Shown here piece after piece: positions 50,638-60,114 of a DNA stretch of 64,000 bases (position 1 is its first letter; each line of letters opens with the position of its first letter). Under the pieces are notes generated by a model. It did not search any database and had not been told where the DNA came from. It was given only the letters and a program-made list of their open reading frames with translations. Source of the DNA: Candidatus Goldiibacteriota bacterium HGW-Goldbacteria-1 (GTDB taxonomy: Bacteria; Oederibacteriota; PGYV01). The stretch is taken from NCBI GenBank assembly GCA_002839855.1, contig PGYV01000001.1, positions 272,439 through 336,438 of the forward strand, in the 5' to 3' direction. The translations under genes and the position numbers were made by a program.

Positions 50638-51568
50638 ACAAAAACAATTGTTAATCAAATTCAACTATTACCCCCGCCTCGTTGTTTGTTTTTTCGGACT
50701 TATAATATCTTATTTCACTGTTTCCCGTATTAATTTCTCGCTCAACAAACTCGTACTAATATCAACATCTGTAATTATTGCAGGCTATATATTAACACTT
50801 CTTTTTCGCCTGTTTTTTGCCAATAAACCCGCTTTCATAATTAATAACGAAGGCATTTTAAATTATACGAAGCTAAAACCATCATTTACCAAATGGGAAG
50901 ATATTATTCAAATCTCGATAAAGCATACCTGGTTTTACATTTCTACAAAAACTTCAAAGAAAAATTTCTATATCCCTTTCATCGATATTACCCCGCCCGA
51001 ATTAGAAAAATTTATTATAGAATCAGGATATTTTAAGCACGGCATTAATTACAACAACAGAATAAAAACTGTATTTAACAATCCCAAAAAAATATTTTCA
51101 GATTTTTTTAAATTTAGAAAACTAAAAAAATCACTTCGCAATATACGAAATGCTTTTGTTGCTATTGTTATTATACTTTTATTTATCTTCATTCCGTTTA
51201 CATTCAAGGATATTTTTTGTCCTTTATGCTGGGAATTGTTTGTAGCAGTTTATTACATGTCTATAGCATGGTTCATTTTTATTCAATATCAGAACCTAAG
51301 AATAGAAAACCGGCCATTACATCCAAAAAATGTAACTTTAAACCATCTGATTTCTTTACCCGTTCTTATTATAATGCAAATTATCGGAGTATTGATTCTT
51401 TATAATAAATACGGTTACGAAGAATATAATCAGTTACGAGTGCCTATAATATTGGTTATTTGGATAGCAGTTACTGTGATAATCTCATTATTTATGACAG
51501 AAGAAAAAAAACCACGACATTCAAAGACTGCAATAAATCGCTCTTCAAACAACAGGATAGACGGATGA
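50630..51568 (+). CDS. AT-rich membrane protein (STM3941-like PH domain) inside glycerol operon
   Basis: A 312-residue protein whose first half has two membrane segments (about 14-30 and 38-60) followed by a PH-like beta domain (NEGILNYTKLKPSFTKWEDIIQI, KKNFYIPFIDITPPELEKFI), as in the STM3941 family. The second half has further hydrophobic segments (AFVAIVIILLFIFIPFTF and following, about 180-290). Overlap with glpA (ATGGCTAA) suggests co-translation. The base composition is much more AT-rich than glpA and the FAD oxidoreductase, pointing to later insertion. Not known as part of glycerol operons. Function unknown. Confidence 0.7.
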   Translation: MAKQKQLLIKFNYYPRLVVCFFGLIISYFTVSRINFSLNKLVLISTSVIIAGYILTLLFRLFFANKPAFIINNEGILNYTKLKPSFTKWEDIIQISIKHTWFYISTKTSKKNFYIPFIDITPPELEKFIIESGYFKHGINYNNRIKTVFNNPKKIFSDFFKFRKLKKSLRNIRNAFVAIVIILLFIFIPFTFKDIFCPLCWELFVAVYYMSIAWFIFIQYQNLRIENRPLHPKNVTLNHLISLPVLIIMQIIGVLILYNKYGYEEYNQLRVPIILVIWIAVTVIISLFMTEEKKPRHSKTAINRSSNNRIDG

Positions 51569-51658
51569 AATTGTTCATTTTATTACCAGTTTCATTCATA
51601 AGCAAATTATAATTTGTACTTACTATAAACATCACTAAACTTTTAAGATATAATAAAT

Positions 51659-51685
51659 GCCGCAACTTAAAAATTGCGGCTATAA
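51659..51685. repeat. Dispersed hairpin before FAD oxidoreductase
   Basis: GCCGCAA/TTGCGGC arms with tail TATAAA. It lies 11 bp before the ATG of the next gene, so an RNA stem could affect its translation. Confidence 0.6.
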
Positions 51686-51696
51686 AAAAGGATAAA

Positions 51697-52962
51697 ATGG
51701 AAAAAACTTATGACGTAATAGTAATCGGGGCCGGGCCTGCGGGCCTTGCCGCCGCCATAGAGGCAAAGAAAACAGGCGCCGCGCGCGTGCTTATAATAGA
51801 AAGAAACAACGAACCGGGCGGCATTTTAACCCAGTGCATTCACAGCGGCTTTGGCTCTGTCATATTCAAAAAAGACATGCCGGGTCCGTCCTACGCGCAT
51901 AATTTCATCGAACAGGCGCGGGAACTTGGCATAGAGATGCTGTTTGACACAATGGCGCTTGATATAACAAAAGAACGCGTCATTTACGCCACCAGTAAAA
52001 ATGGCTTTATGGAATTTAAAGCGGGCGCGATAGTATTGGCAATGGGATGCAGGGAGCGCACGCGGGCTCAGATAAGAATCCCGGGCACAAGGCCGGCCGG
52101 CGTTTTTACCGCGGGCATGGTGCAGAGAATGGTAAATATAGAAGGGTTTATGCCTGGTAAAAATTTTGTGATACTTGGCTCCGGGGATATCGGCATGATA
52201 ATGGCAAGAAGGCTGACGCTTGAAGGTAATAATGTCATAAAGGTGCTGGAACTTATGCCTTACCTTGCGGGCTTACGCAGAAATTACGTGCAGTGCCTGC
52301 AGGACTTTAATATTCCGCTGGAACTTTCCACCACCATTAAAACAATTAACGGCAGCAACAGGGTTGAATCCGTGGAAACCATAAAAGTTGATGAAAGTTT
52401 AAAACAGATTCCCGGTACAGAACAGGTTATTCCCTGCGACAGCGTGCTTTTGTCAGTCGGATTAATTCCTGAAAACGAGCTTTCAAAAAAAGCCGGTGTT
52501 ATACTTGACCCGCTTACAGGCGGGCCGAAAGTTGATGAAAAAATGGCGACAAATATTCCGGGCATATTTGCCGCGGGTAATGCTGTCACCATATACGACC
52601 TTGTGGATTATGTCTCTGAAGCGGGGTTTACCGCGGGCAGAAACGCGGCTTTATTTGCCTCTGAAAAAACCGCTTCTTTAACTGATACCATTAAAATTAC
52701 ACCCGGTGATAATGTAAGGACAGTTGTGCCGCAGGCAATAAATAAACAGTTATCAAATCATCCTGTCTTAATTGAACTTAGGGTCACAAAAGATTTCCCT
52801 TCCCCTGTCAAAATTGAACTGACAGACGGTAATAATGTGGTGCTTTCTTTCAGGGAAAAATACGCGCGCCCGGCAGAGATGATAACGCTTAAAATAAACC
52901 CGGAACTTTTCATGGAAAAAACCGCAGGTATATCCGGCGCCCTTAAAGTGAGGGCGGTATGA
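51697..52962 (+). CDS. NAD(P)/FAD-dependent oxidoreductase of glycerol operon
   Basis: A 421-residue flavoprotein with GAGPAGLAAAIEAKKTG (10-26), GGILTQCIHSGFG (about 44-56) containing a Cys, and a later NAD(P)-type GSGDIGMIMARRLTLEG. It is the GlpB-like partner that often sits between glpA and the DUF1667 gene in glycerol operons of Firmicutes and other anaerobes. It may pass electrons from GlpA to the quinone pool or to NAD. AAAAAGGATAAA precedes the ATG. Confidence 0.88.
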   Translation: MEKTYDVIVIGAGPAGLAAAIEAKKTGAARVLIIERNNEPGGILTQCIHSGFGSVIFKKDMPGPSYAHNFIEQARELGIEMLFDTMALDITKERVIYATSKNGFMEFKAGAIVLAMGCRERTRAQIRIPGTRPAGVFTAGMVQRMVNIEGFMPGKNFVILGSGDIGMIMARRLTLEGNNVIKVLELMPYLAGLRRNYVQCLQDFNIPLELSTTIKTINGSNRVESVETIKVDESLKQIPGTEQVIPCDSVLLSVGLIPENELSKKAGVILDPLTGGPKVDEKMATNIPGIFAAGNAVTIYDLVDYVSEAGFTAGRNAALFASEKTASLTDTIKITPGDNVRTVVPQAINKQLSNHPVLIELRVTKDFPSPVKIELTDGNNVVLSFREKYARPAEMITLKINPELFMEKTAGISGALKVRAV

Positions 52963-53339
52963 CAAAAAAATTCATCTGCATCAGGTGCCCCAAAGGGTGC
53001 GAAATAACCACAACACTTGACGGCAGCGGCGTCATAACAGAAATTACCGGCAACAACTGCAAGCTTGGCGTTGATTATGTTAAAACAGAAATAACCGACC
53101 CGCGCCGCACGCTTACCACAACCGTGGAGGTAATAGGAGCGGAGCTGCCTTTATGCCCTGTCTGGACAGAATCCCCCATACCTAAAGACAAAATAATGGA
53201 ACTTGCGGATGCATTAAGGACAATAAAAGTAAACGCCCCGGTGAAAATAAACCAGATAATTCTTGAAAACGCCCTGGGAACAGGGGTAAATGTGGTGGCG
53301 GCAAGGGAAATAAAAAAACATAGCACCTTAGCTATTTAA
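52959..53339 (+). CDS. DUF1667 protein
   Basis: A 126-residue protein with four Cys in the pattern C7-x2-C10-x3-C14 and C34, suggesting a metal or Fe-S site. DUF1667 proteins accompany glpA and the FAD oxidoreductase in glycerol operons and may form an electron-transfer subunit. It overlaps the stop of the upstream gene as ATGA. Confidence 0.88.
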   Translation: MTKKFICIRCPKGCEITTTLDGSGVITEITGNNCKLGVDYVKTEITDPRRTLTTTVEVIGAELPLCPVWTESPIPKDKIMELADALRTIKVNAPVKINQIILENALGTGVNVVAAREIKKHSTLAI

Positions 53340-53539
53340 GCAATTAAGCTATAGCGGAAGATTAAACATCATAACACTTTAACGATTTAAGCAAATAAAC
53401 ATGAGCGAAGGATTATTACGATGTCTCGCTATAGCTTAACCCGCTATGTTTCATCTTTCGCTTCTGCTTATCTGCCTATAGCTTAACCCGCTATGTTTCA
53501 TCTTTCGTGCTTATCTGCCTATAGCTTAATTCGCTATTC
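53340..53539. repeat. Tandem ATAGCTTAA-family repeats (46-bp units)
   Basis: Unit 1 (53431-53477) and unit 2 (53478-53520) both begin ATAGCTTAACCCGCTATGTT and end CTTATCTGCCT; the third is partial (53521-53536). An inverted relative (TTAAGCAATTAAGCTATAGC, about 53337-53356) is at the other end. The gap has no gene. Confidence 0.85.
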
Positions 53540-54544
53540 CTACCACTTCGCCTCATGCTTTTCTGTTACCCCATACGCTTCTTTAATAATATATTTCTTT
53601 TTGCCGTCCTTTATATATCCTGAAAATATCCCAAACGGCTGGGAATACACACTTTTAATTAAAAACATATTTATATCAGCCTCTCTTTGCCCTTCCGGTT
53701 TAAATACAATACTAACGTTTTTATTTTTTACCGTCCACTCTTTCATCATGTTTTTTTCATCATAACAGAACTCTGTAATGCCTGCGTCAAAGCGCCTGCC
53801 GTTAATCCAGAACGCGTTTTCAGAGTGGCCGTTTTTGTTTATACCGCGTGAAAAATTAAAACTTATATTATTCCCTTTTGTATCTGTTCCGCACCCTGAC
53901 GCCCAATCCCAGACAGTCCGCCTTTGTAAAATTCCAAACGAAAAATCCATGCTGCCTGCAGATATGGCTTTTTTTACCGCGTACTCTTTGCCGTCAATAT
54001 TAATGTTGCCCTTAACCTTCATTCCGCATTCTTTCATGGTGTAGTTAAAGCCTTGATTACCTTCCATTGTGACAAGATTCAGGCCGTCGGAAAGGCGTGC
54101 AAATATAATATCAATTTTAACCCTGTTATGAATTTCGCATTTAACCGCCGCTTCTTTCTCGGATAATATAACCTGCGCGTCAGCTCCTGAATTTTTAAAT
54201 GTAAACCGCCCATCAGCCGCGCTTCCGATAAATTTTGTATTAAGCGCTAACGGCATCATAAAATCAAACTGCTTTATGCTTTTATCTTTTCTGTTAAAAA
54301 CATACAGGAATAATTCAGACAGATACCCCGCATGTACCATTGCCATGCCAAAAATAAAATCCCTGCTGTATATTCCGGTGAAAATCCATCTTTTATGGCG
54401 GAAGATTTCCATCAGTTTTCTGCCGGCAGGCTGCATTTTAAATTTACCCGGCAGCACATATTGGCTGATGTTAAGATTATTTATTGGGCCTTTATGAAAT
54501 CCAAAAACAGGTTTGCCGTTATCGTCTATCAGGCTGTTTCCCAT
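53540..54544 (-). CDS. DUF2804 protein
   Basis: A 334-residue protein starting MGNSLIDDNGKPVFGFHKGP (ATG 54544); the track start at 54556 is TTG. Motifs RKWIFTGIYSRDFIFGMAMVHAGY-like, KRRTVWDWASGCGTD and ENAFWINGRRFDAGITEF fit DUF2804, a family of mainly beta structure with unknown role, sometimes associated with lipid-like functions. It lies 17 bp after a hydrolase gene on the same strand, so they may be co-expressed. Confidence 0.8.
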   Translation of the reverse strand: MGNSLIDDNGKPVFGFHKGPINNLNISQYVLPGKFKMQPAGRKLMEIFRHKRWIFTGIYSRDFIFGMAMVHAGYLSELFLYVFNRKDKSIKQFDFMMPLALNTKFIGSAADGRFTFKNSGADAQVILSEKEAAVKCEIHNRVKIDIIFARLSDGLNLVTMEGNQGFNYTMKECGMKVKGNINIDGKEYAVKKAISAGSMDFSFGILQRRTVWDWASGCGTDTKGNNISFNFSRGINKNGHSENAFWINGRRFDAGITEFCYDEKNMMKEWTVKNKNVSIVFKPEGQREADINMFLIKSVYSQPFGIFSGYIKDGKKKYIIKEAYGVTEKHEAKW

Positions 54545-54560
54545 TTTCAACCCCAAATTT

Positions 54561-55403
54561 TTAATTTTTCCACTTTGTGTTCTGAATACCGCCGCTTTTT
54601 TTTGCGGTCTCTGTTATCCACTTATGAATATCCGCGAAAATCCTCTTTCTGTCTTTTTCTATCGTCAAAGCGTGAAAAGTATTTTCATATTTAATCAGGC
54701 GTTTTTCGGATTTAATTTTACCGAATATGCTTTCCATCGATTTTGTATTAATCAAATAATCCTGGTCTGCTATTAAAAACAGCGCGGGAATTTTAATACT
54801 GCCGGTTTTAAACCCCGCCTTTATCTGTTTTAACAATATCTCTTTAAGGGGGCCTGCCGCGGCAAAACGGTGCTCTTTTTTCTCTTTTTTAAGCCACTGT
54901 AAAACCGCTTTATCATGGGTCAGTTCTTCGCTTTTAAACGGCATCGCAAAGGGCCTTTTGGGGTTGATGACAGAGTTTAAAAAGATATTAAGCCTGTAGC
55001 CAAGGCTCATTTTCATGTTATCCATGTAAGCAGGCGACACTTCTATGACGCCGCTGTAATTCTGGTCGTATTCAATAAGGTTCATGTGCGCTATAAGCCC
55101 GCCCATTGATTCGCCTATTATAAAAACAGGCGCGTTTGGATTTTCGCTTATTGCCATGGCTTTTAAGGCGGCAATGTCCCTGTAATATACCTTAAAAGAT
55201 TTTGCATAACCGGGTTCCTGTGCCAAAACCCCATACCCTTTAAGTTCAATAGCGTAAACCGCGATTTTTTTTGCGTTCATGAATTCGGCAAGAAATTTCC
55301 ACCTGTCAGTATGAGCGCCCATTCCGTGAACCGCGATTATGACAGCTTTAGATTTTTTTACCCCCCACTTCCTGAAATAAATCCCGTTTTTTTCTTCAGG
55401 CAT
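54561..55403 (-). CDS. Alpha/beta hydrolase (monoglyceride-lipase-like)
   Basis: A 280-residue serine hydrolase. Catalytic triad: nucleophile S99 in GESMGG (97-102), Asp in ADQDYLI (about 218) and His in NTFHALT (about 240). VHGMGAHTDRW (25-35) is the oxyanion-hole region. Members release fatty acids from monoacylglycerols or lysophospholipids. Together with the DUF2804 gene it may act on lipids. Confidence 0.88.
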   Translation of the reverse strand: MPEEKNGIYFRKWGVKKSKAVIIAVHGMGAHTDRWKFLAEFMNAKKIAVYAIELKGYGVLAQEPGYAKSFKVYYRDIAALKAMAISENPNAPVFIIGESMGGLIAHMNLIEYDQNYSGVIEVSPAYMDNMKMSLGYRLNIFLNSVINPKRPFAMPFKSEELTHDKAVLQWLKKEKKEHRFAAAGPLKEILLKQIKAGFKTGSIKIPALFLIADQDYLINTKSMESIFGKIKSEKRLIKYENTFHALTIEKDRKRIFADIHKWITETAKKSGGIQNTKWKN

Positions 55404-55465
55404 AGCACCCTCCAGGGAATGTATTTGTTTCCATAGTTATTATAGCACAAATACATACCCCGGAT

Positions 55466-56131
55466 TTAATCGATAAATGTCATTACCTTTACTGATTTAT
55501 CTTTATCTATCCTATATTTTATTAATTTCCCGCATTTTAACACCTGAAGGCCATTTTTCATTTCAAGATTCTCCGTTTCGGCAAAATACTTAAAAATAAA
55601 CGGGCCTTTTACCGCTTTAAATATAACCGAACTGCTGTCTTCACTGAAAGTTTCAAGTTTATAAGCGGCTTTTTTATCACCGATAAGGGCAAGTATATCT
55701 TCTTTATCCGCCCTTGTACCGCGAAAAGCCATCAGGTAATCAAAATCTAAATTGTTATCAAAAGTATAAACACCGGCTCCGGTTTTTTCTGACGAAATAT
55801 TATTCGCTATGTTTTCCAGTTCAGTGTTATATTTGCCAAATAACGCATCCGATGAAATGTTATTAATCACTAAAACTAAAACCGCCCCCGCGGCTGCAAC
55901 AGCTGTTACGATTAAAATCACCCTTATTCTTTTCTTTCTCAACAACAAAAAAGATACAATTAAAGCCGAGGCAATCAATCCTGCTATTAATTTTATATAT
56001 GTAGTCAGATCAATATCAAGAATTACTTCACAGGTTTTAACAGGTATAGAAGATACAAAAGAATATAACACCATTACAAGCGAAAACCCAATAACAATAC
56101 CTGCTGCTGATAAAGCCAAAATTTGTTTCAT
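55466..56131 (-). CDS. Membrane-anchored hypothetical protein
   Basis: A 221-residue protein starting at ATG 56131 with three membrane helices (about 4-25, 43-65, 70-90) and a soluble C-terminal part (ENIANNISSEKTGAGVYTF, FRGTRADKEDILALIGDKKAAYKLETF). I see no known domain. It lies 16 bp after a lipoprotein on the same strand. GGAG before the ATG at moderate distance. Confidence 0.7.
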   Translation of the reverse strand: MKQILALSAAGIVIGFSLVMVLYSFVSSIPVKTCEVILDIDLTTYIKLIAGLIASALIVSFLLLRKKRIRVILIVTAVAAAGAVLVLVINNISSDALFGKYNTELENIANNISSEKTGAGVYTFDNNLDFDYLMAFRGTRADKEDILALIGDKKAAYKLETFSEDSSSVIFKAVKGPFIFKYFAETENLEMKNGLQVLKCGKLIKYRIDKDKSVKVMTFID

Positions 56132-56147
56132 TATCCACACTCCGTTA

Positions 56148-57584
56148 TTATTTCAGGGTTTTTAGGGATTCAACCGCATCAATGACAGCTTTATAATATG
56201 CTTCATCATCTTTAATCCCTTCATCGTGCAATAATCTGCCTATTTCCCTTCCTTTTTCATTATTAAAAAGATCCATCTCTTTTTCTTCGACTGGTCCCGG
56301 ATTTAATTCGTGATTATTAGCAATCTCAACGGCAAATTCATCAACATCACGTTCCATCAGAGCGTTCCATAACGCATGTCTAAATGCGTCTCCCATGCAG
56401 TTATGCCTCTGCTTACTGCATAAATCAGGATTTTCTTTACAGAATTTTTCAGTCATTTCAAACGCTTTTTTTTGATCTTCATTAGCTTTCCATATATCCA
56501 CAATCATTTCAGGATTGTCTTCAATTGTTTTCCTGTCACCTTCAGCAAGATTCCTTTTCTTCATCTTTTGAATCTTTTCCACAGAATCAGCAGCAAGTTT
56601 ACCGAAAGATGCTTTAAGTTTTTTCTTCCATTCATCGTCCGGCTTTACAGGCAGATCAAATGCTAAAGGTTGAACATCCATTCGAAATGGATTTAGAAAT
56701 GAATTAACCTGTATTTCATCTTCTGTCATATTAATAAAAGTTAGCTTTATCTTTGAATAACCGTCAGCTTTTACTAATGTAAACAGATCATAACCGTCAG
56801 CTTTTACCGGCCCCATAACATCAGGAAGAGATTCCGAAGATACCGCACGTCTTAAAACACTTGTATATTCTTCGTACTTATACGCAGTTCCCTTTACAAA
56901 ATCCGCCACACCTTCAGCCTGTGCAAGTCCGGGAATCATGCTCTTCAAATAGCCCGCAGCCGCATCCTTTAAATAACTGTTAATTTTAAGATATGCCAAC
57001 GGATCAATTTCCAGCAGCAGTTCTTTTTCTTTTTCTGAAAGAAATTCAAACCTGACATTATTTTTAAGATTCCACAGCAAATTTTGTTTTACATTTTTAT
57101 CCGCTTTTATTCTTGTGTTAGTCGCTTTCATTATTTCATTAAACATCGGTATGTCCGGATCACCGTTCACTAACACATACGGCTCATTTTCAGCAGGAAC
57201 CGCCTTGCCCGGATCAAGGCAGAATGAATCTACCTCTACAGAAAGTTCCGTCATCGGAGGGACTAAATACTTGCCATTTTCATAATCAGCAAATTTTTCC
57301 CTATCCATATATGATTTATACTGCTCCGTCGCCTCTTCAAGCCCGGTAATTATCTCTTTATATTCAGAGGATTTAAAATCACCATTAAAAGAATTTATCT
57401 TTATATCAAGTTCTGTGATTTTCTTAAGAAGTTTTTCCGGATTAACTTGTTTAATATTTATCAACGACATCCCATTACTGCTGTAATCCGAAAGCATTTC
57501 TCCTTTGCCGCCTCCGGCACAGGAAATACTCATAAGCATAATAAAAACAAAAAACGGAAACAAAAAAGTATTTTTACCCCTCAT
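56148..57584 (-). CDS. Lipoprotein with C-terminal DUF6973-like domain
   Basis: A 478-residue lipoprotein: MRGKNTFLFPFFVFIMLMSI signal and lipobox ISC (C22). The middle is helical (ELDIKINSF, TEQYKSYMDREKF). The last 90 residues (MGDAFRHALWNALM, AVEIANNHELNPGPVEE, MDLFNNEKGREIGRLL) match DUF6973, a conserved domain often at the end of large surface or toxin-like proteins in several phyla; catalytic activity is not known. A GGGGG Shine-Dalgarno is present. It may work with the following membrane protein (55466-56131). Confidence 0.75.
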   Translation of the reverse strand: MRGKNTFLFPFFVFIMLMSISCAGGGKGEMLSDYSSNGMSLINIKQVNPEKLLKKITELDIKINSFNGDFKSSEYKEIITGLEEATEQYKSYMDREKFADYENGKYLVPPMTELSVEVDSFCLDPGKAVPAENEPYVLVNGDPDIPMFNEIMKATNTRIKADKNVKQNLLWNLKNNVRFEFLSEKEKELLLEIDPLAYLKINSYLKDAAAGYLKSMIPGLAQAEGVADFVKGTAYKYEEYTSVLRRAVSSESLPDVMGPVKADGYDLFTLVKADGYSKIKLTFINMTEDEIQVNSFLNPFRMDVQPLAFDLPVKPDDEWKKKLKASFGKLAADSVEKIQKMKKRNLAEGDRKTIEDNPEMIVDIWKANEDQKKAFEMTEKFCKENPDLCSKQRHNCMGDAFRHALWNALMERDVDEFAVEIANNHELNPGPVEEKEMDLFNNEKGREIGRLLHDEGIKDDEAYYKAVIDAVESLKTLK

Positions 57585-57651
57585 TGTAAAACCCCCTATG
57601 TATTTTTAAAGAATATATCATCCCCCGATATATTATGTCAAATAGTATTAC

Positions 57652-57840
57652 ATATGTTTATCAGAGGCGCCGCGCAAGTTTGCTGTATATGCGGCAGGAC
57701 GGATTTAATGCCGCGACGGCAGATTCGGATGTTGCGCAAGTTCCCGATTGCCAATGACGTTAACCTCTCTGATGATTTCAAGCTTGTTTGGATGCAAGAA
57801 TCCCAATTCGCGGCGTGAACTAAAAAAAACACATAACCCG
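57652..57840. mobile_element. Degenerate MITE-like element, copy 3
   Basis: Shares TGCCAATGACGTTAAC, GATGATTTCAAGCTTGTTTG and the end GGCGTGAACTAAAAAAAACA with the elements at 61.2-61.7 kb (GTTGCCAATGATGTTAACAC, ATGATTTCAGGCTTGTTTGC, GGCGCGCACTGAAAAAATAT). The left terminal inverted repeat is eroded. No transposase. Confidence 0.7.
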
Positions 57841-57901
57841 AATAAAGAAAAACTGATGGTTGGATAGTCAGCAAAGGCAATACCAAGACGTAAATCAACT
57901 G

Positions 57902-58016
57902 CCGCGGGCTAAAGACCCGCGTCTACCAATGCCAAAACAAACCAAGTGCCGCGCCCTAAAGGGACGCGCCTACCGGATCTAAACCGAGCTGCTGAGCCGC
58001 TGAGCTGCCGAGCTGC
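57902..58016. repeat. Two hairpins and a short minisatellite
   Basis: CGCGGGC/GACCCGCG hairpin (57902-57928), CGCGCCC/GGGACGCG hairpin (57949-57974), and degenerate GAGCTGCTGAGCCGCTGAGC units (57983-58016). It sits directly before the ABC-F stop. The upstream part of the gap 57585-58024 is MITE copy 3. Confidence 0.8.
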
Positions 58017-58024
58017 AAAAAAAA

Positions 58025-59836
58025 CTATGCCTGTTCTTCGGCTTTTAGCTTTGATGTTATTTTGTCCATCTCTTCTATCATGACTTCAAGTTCCCTGTAC
58101 CCGTTGTCCATTTTTTTGCGGAACTCATCGTATTCGGCTTTTAACTGCTGAATTATGTCTTTTTCGCCGTTAGTATAGGCATCAGCCAGCTTTATATTCA
58201 GCGCTTCCATAAAATCTTCATTTTCATCAATTTTCTTTTCCGCTTCGGTTATCTTTGCCGCGATTCTCTTTTGCTGTTTTTCCAGCTCTTCGCGCGTGCT
58301 TTTCTGCTTTATGCTGTCTTTTTCAACTCTCTGTTTCTTTGGTTTCTTTTCATCCTCTTCCCACCCTTCTTTATCAAGGAACTCCTGATACGACCCTTCA
58401 AAGACTGAAACTTTATCCCTGTTGAATACAATTAGCCTGTTGGCAAGGTGGTGCAGAAAAAGTTCGCTGTGCGTTACTATGATTACAGCGCCGTCGAAAT
58501 TATCCAGCGCCAGCACCATGGAATCGCACGACTCTATGTCAAGATGGTTTGTGGGCTCGTCAAGCAATAGTATATTTGCCGGATTAAGCAGTATTTTACC
58601 CAGTGATACGCGGCTTTTTTCCCCGCCGGAAAGAACGGATATATGTTTTAGCGCAAGGTCGCCGGAAAACATCATGGCGCCGCATACTTTTCTTACTTCG
58701 CTGTATTTTAAATCCGGCCTTACTTTTGAAAGTTCCCTTTCAATTGTAAGCGACGAATCAAGCCTTTCTATATTGGTCTGCCCAAAATATCCCACACCGG
58801 ATTCAGGGTGCATCTTTATAGTTCCTTCTTTTGGCTCCAGCTCGCCGGCTAAAAGGCGCAGTAAAGTGGACTTGCCTTTGCCGTTTTTTCCAATGACGCA
58901 GATCCTGTCCCTTTTTTCCACGTCAATTGACAGGTCTTCTATAAGCATCCTGTCTTCCGTATATCCAAAAGAAAGGTTCTTTACCCTTAAGGGCATCTTG
59001 GCTTCAAAATTTTTGTAATTGAACTTAAAGCCAAGCTCCTGGATGTTTGAAAGTTCGTCCTTTTTTTCCATCTTATCAAGCGCTTTAATACGCGACTGCA
59101 CCATGGAAGCGCGGGTGGCCTGCGCGCGGAAACGGTTTATAAAATCTTCCGCTTCTTTTCTTATCTTCTGTTCTTTCATCCTTGTGATTTCATAAATTTC
59201 CTCTTCTGCGGCTATCTGGCTGAAAAGTTTTTCAGTGGGACCCTGTATTTTCTTTACCTTGTTCCTGTGTATCGCCATGGTGTGGGTGGTGACAGTGTCC
59301 ATAAATTCCCTGTCATGGGTGATTATTAAAAGTTCATTTTCCCTGCGCTGCAGAAACTTTGCCAGCCAGCGGATGGATATGATATCCAGATAGTTTGTGG
59401 GCTCGTCAAGCATTAAAAGGTGCGGTTCTGCCAGAAGCACTTTGGCAAGGTTTAAACGCACCTGAAACCCGCCGGAAAATTCCGCCGGCGACCTTAACTG
59501 GTCGTCTTCAGAAAACCCAAGGCCGGACAGCATTTTTTCCGCTTTCCAGACCTGGTCTTTTTCATCCTCGCTTAAACCAAGGCACGCTTCTAAAAGCACG
59601 GTGGGCTGCGTAAAATCAAGGTGCTGCTTTAAATATCCTATTGTGTAGTTTTTGGGTAATGATAACGTTCCGCTGTCCGGTTTAAGTTCCCCGGAAATAA
59701 GTTTAAAAAGCGATGTCTTTCCGGAGCCGTTTCTTCCCACAAGGCCTATGCGCTCGCCGCTGTGGATGTTAAACGTCACGTCATCCAGTATCATCTGTTC
59801 GCCGAATTCCAATGTCAAATTGTTTACCTGAAGCAT
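58025..59836 (-). CDS. ABC-F family ATPase
   Basis: A 603-residue protein with two ATPase domains and no membrane segments. Walker A motifs GRNGSGKTS (35-43) and GKNGKGKST (about 318), signature LRSPAEFSGGFQVRLNLAKV and LSGGEKSRVSLGKI, Walker B motifs LLMLDEPTNYLD and ILLLDEPTNHLD; the linker (about 200-280) holds the E-site-contacting region. The C-terminus is a charged coiled coil (KIDENEDFMEAL, YDEFRKKMDNGYRELEVMIEEM), as in Uup-like members. ABC-F proteins act on the ribosome. Single gene; function subgroup not clear. Confidence 0.93.
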   Translation of the reverse strand: MLQVNNLTLEFGEQMILDDVTFNIHSGERIGLVGRNGSGKTSLFKLISGELKPDSGTLSLPKNYTIGYLKQHLDFTQPTVLLEACLGLSEDEKDQVWKAEKMLSGLGFSEDDQLRSPAEFSGGFQVRLNLAKVLLAEPHLLMLDEPTNYLDIISIRWLAKFLQRRENELLIITHDREFMDTVTTHTMAIHRNKVKKIQGPTEKLFSQIAAEEEIYEITRMKEQKIRKEAEDFINRFRAQATRASMVQSRIKALDKMEKKDELSNIQELGFKFNYKNFEAKMPLRVKNLSFGYTEDRMLIEDLSIDVEKRDRICVIGKNGKGKSTLLRLLAGELEPKEGTIKMHPESGVGYFGQTNIERLDSSLTIERELSKVRPDLKYSEVRKVCGAMMFSGDLALKHISVLSGGEKSRVSLGKILLNPANILLLDEPTNHLDIESCDSMVLALDNFDGAVIIVTHSELFLHHLANRLIVFNRDKVSVFEGSYQEFLDKEGWEEDEKKPKKQRVEKDSIKQKSTREELEKQQKRIAAKITEAEKKIDENEDFMEALNIKLADAYTNGEKDIIQQLKAEYDEFRKKMDNGYRELEVMIEEMDKITSKLKAEEQA

Positions 59837-60114
59837 TTATGCCTTACCTCTTTTTTCAATATTCTAAAACCTTTAATAAAGCAATATAATAACATTTTTA
59901 CGGAACGAATTCCATAGCCATGGAACCAAAAAAAGTCAGCTTGGAAGTTCGGCATAAGTACATGGTGTTTGTTCGCAACGAGTATGCGAGCGGAAATCCC
60001 CGGGCTTACGCAAGTTTTTAAGCGTAAGTGTTAGTGAACAGCTTAGAAGTTTGGTAAGAACTAAACGGTCTCCTTCTATCTGCCCAGCTGCTGAACTGCC
60101 AAGTTTCCAAACAT
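59837..60114. repeat. 278-bp gap with repeats
   Basis: Contains a CTTACGC/GCGTAAG inverted repeat (60005-60028), AGTATGCGAGCGGAAATCCC and degenerate AGCTGCTGAACTGCCAAG units (60080-60105). No gene is supported. Confidence 0.6.

Noticed and set aside
53431-53520. CRISPR repeats
   Set aside because: Units are tandem without unique spacers and no cas genes are present.
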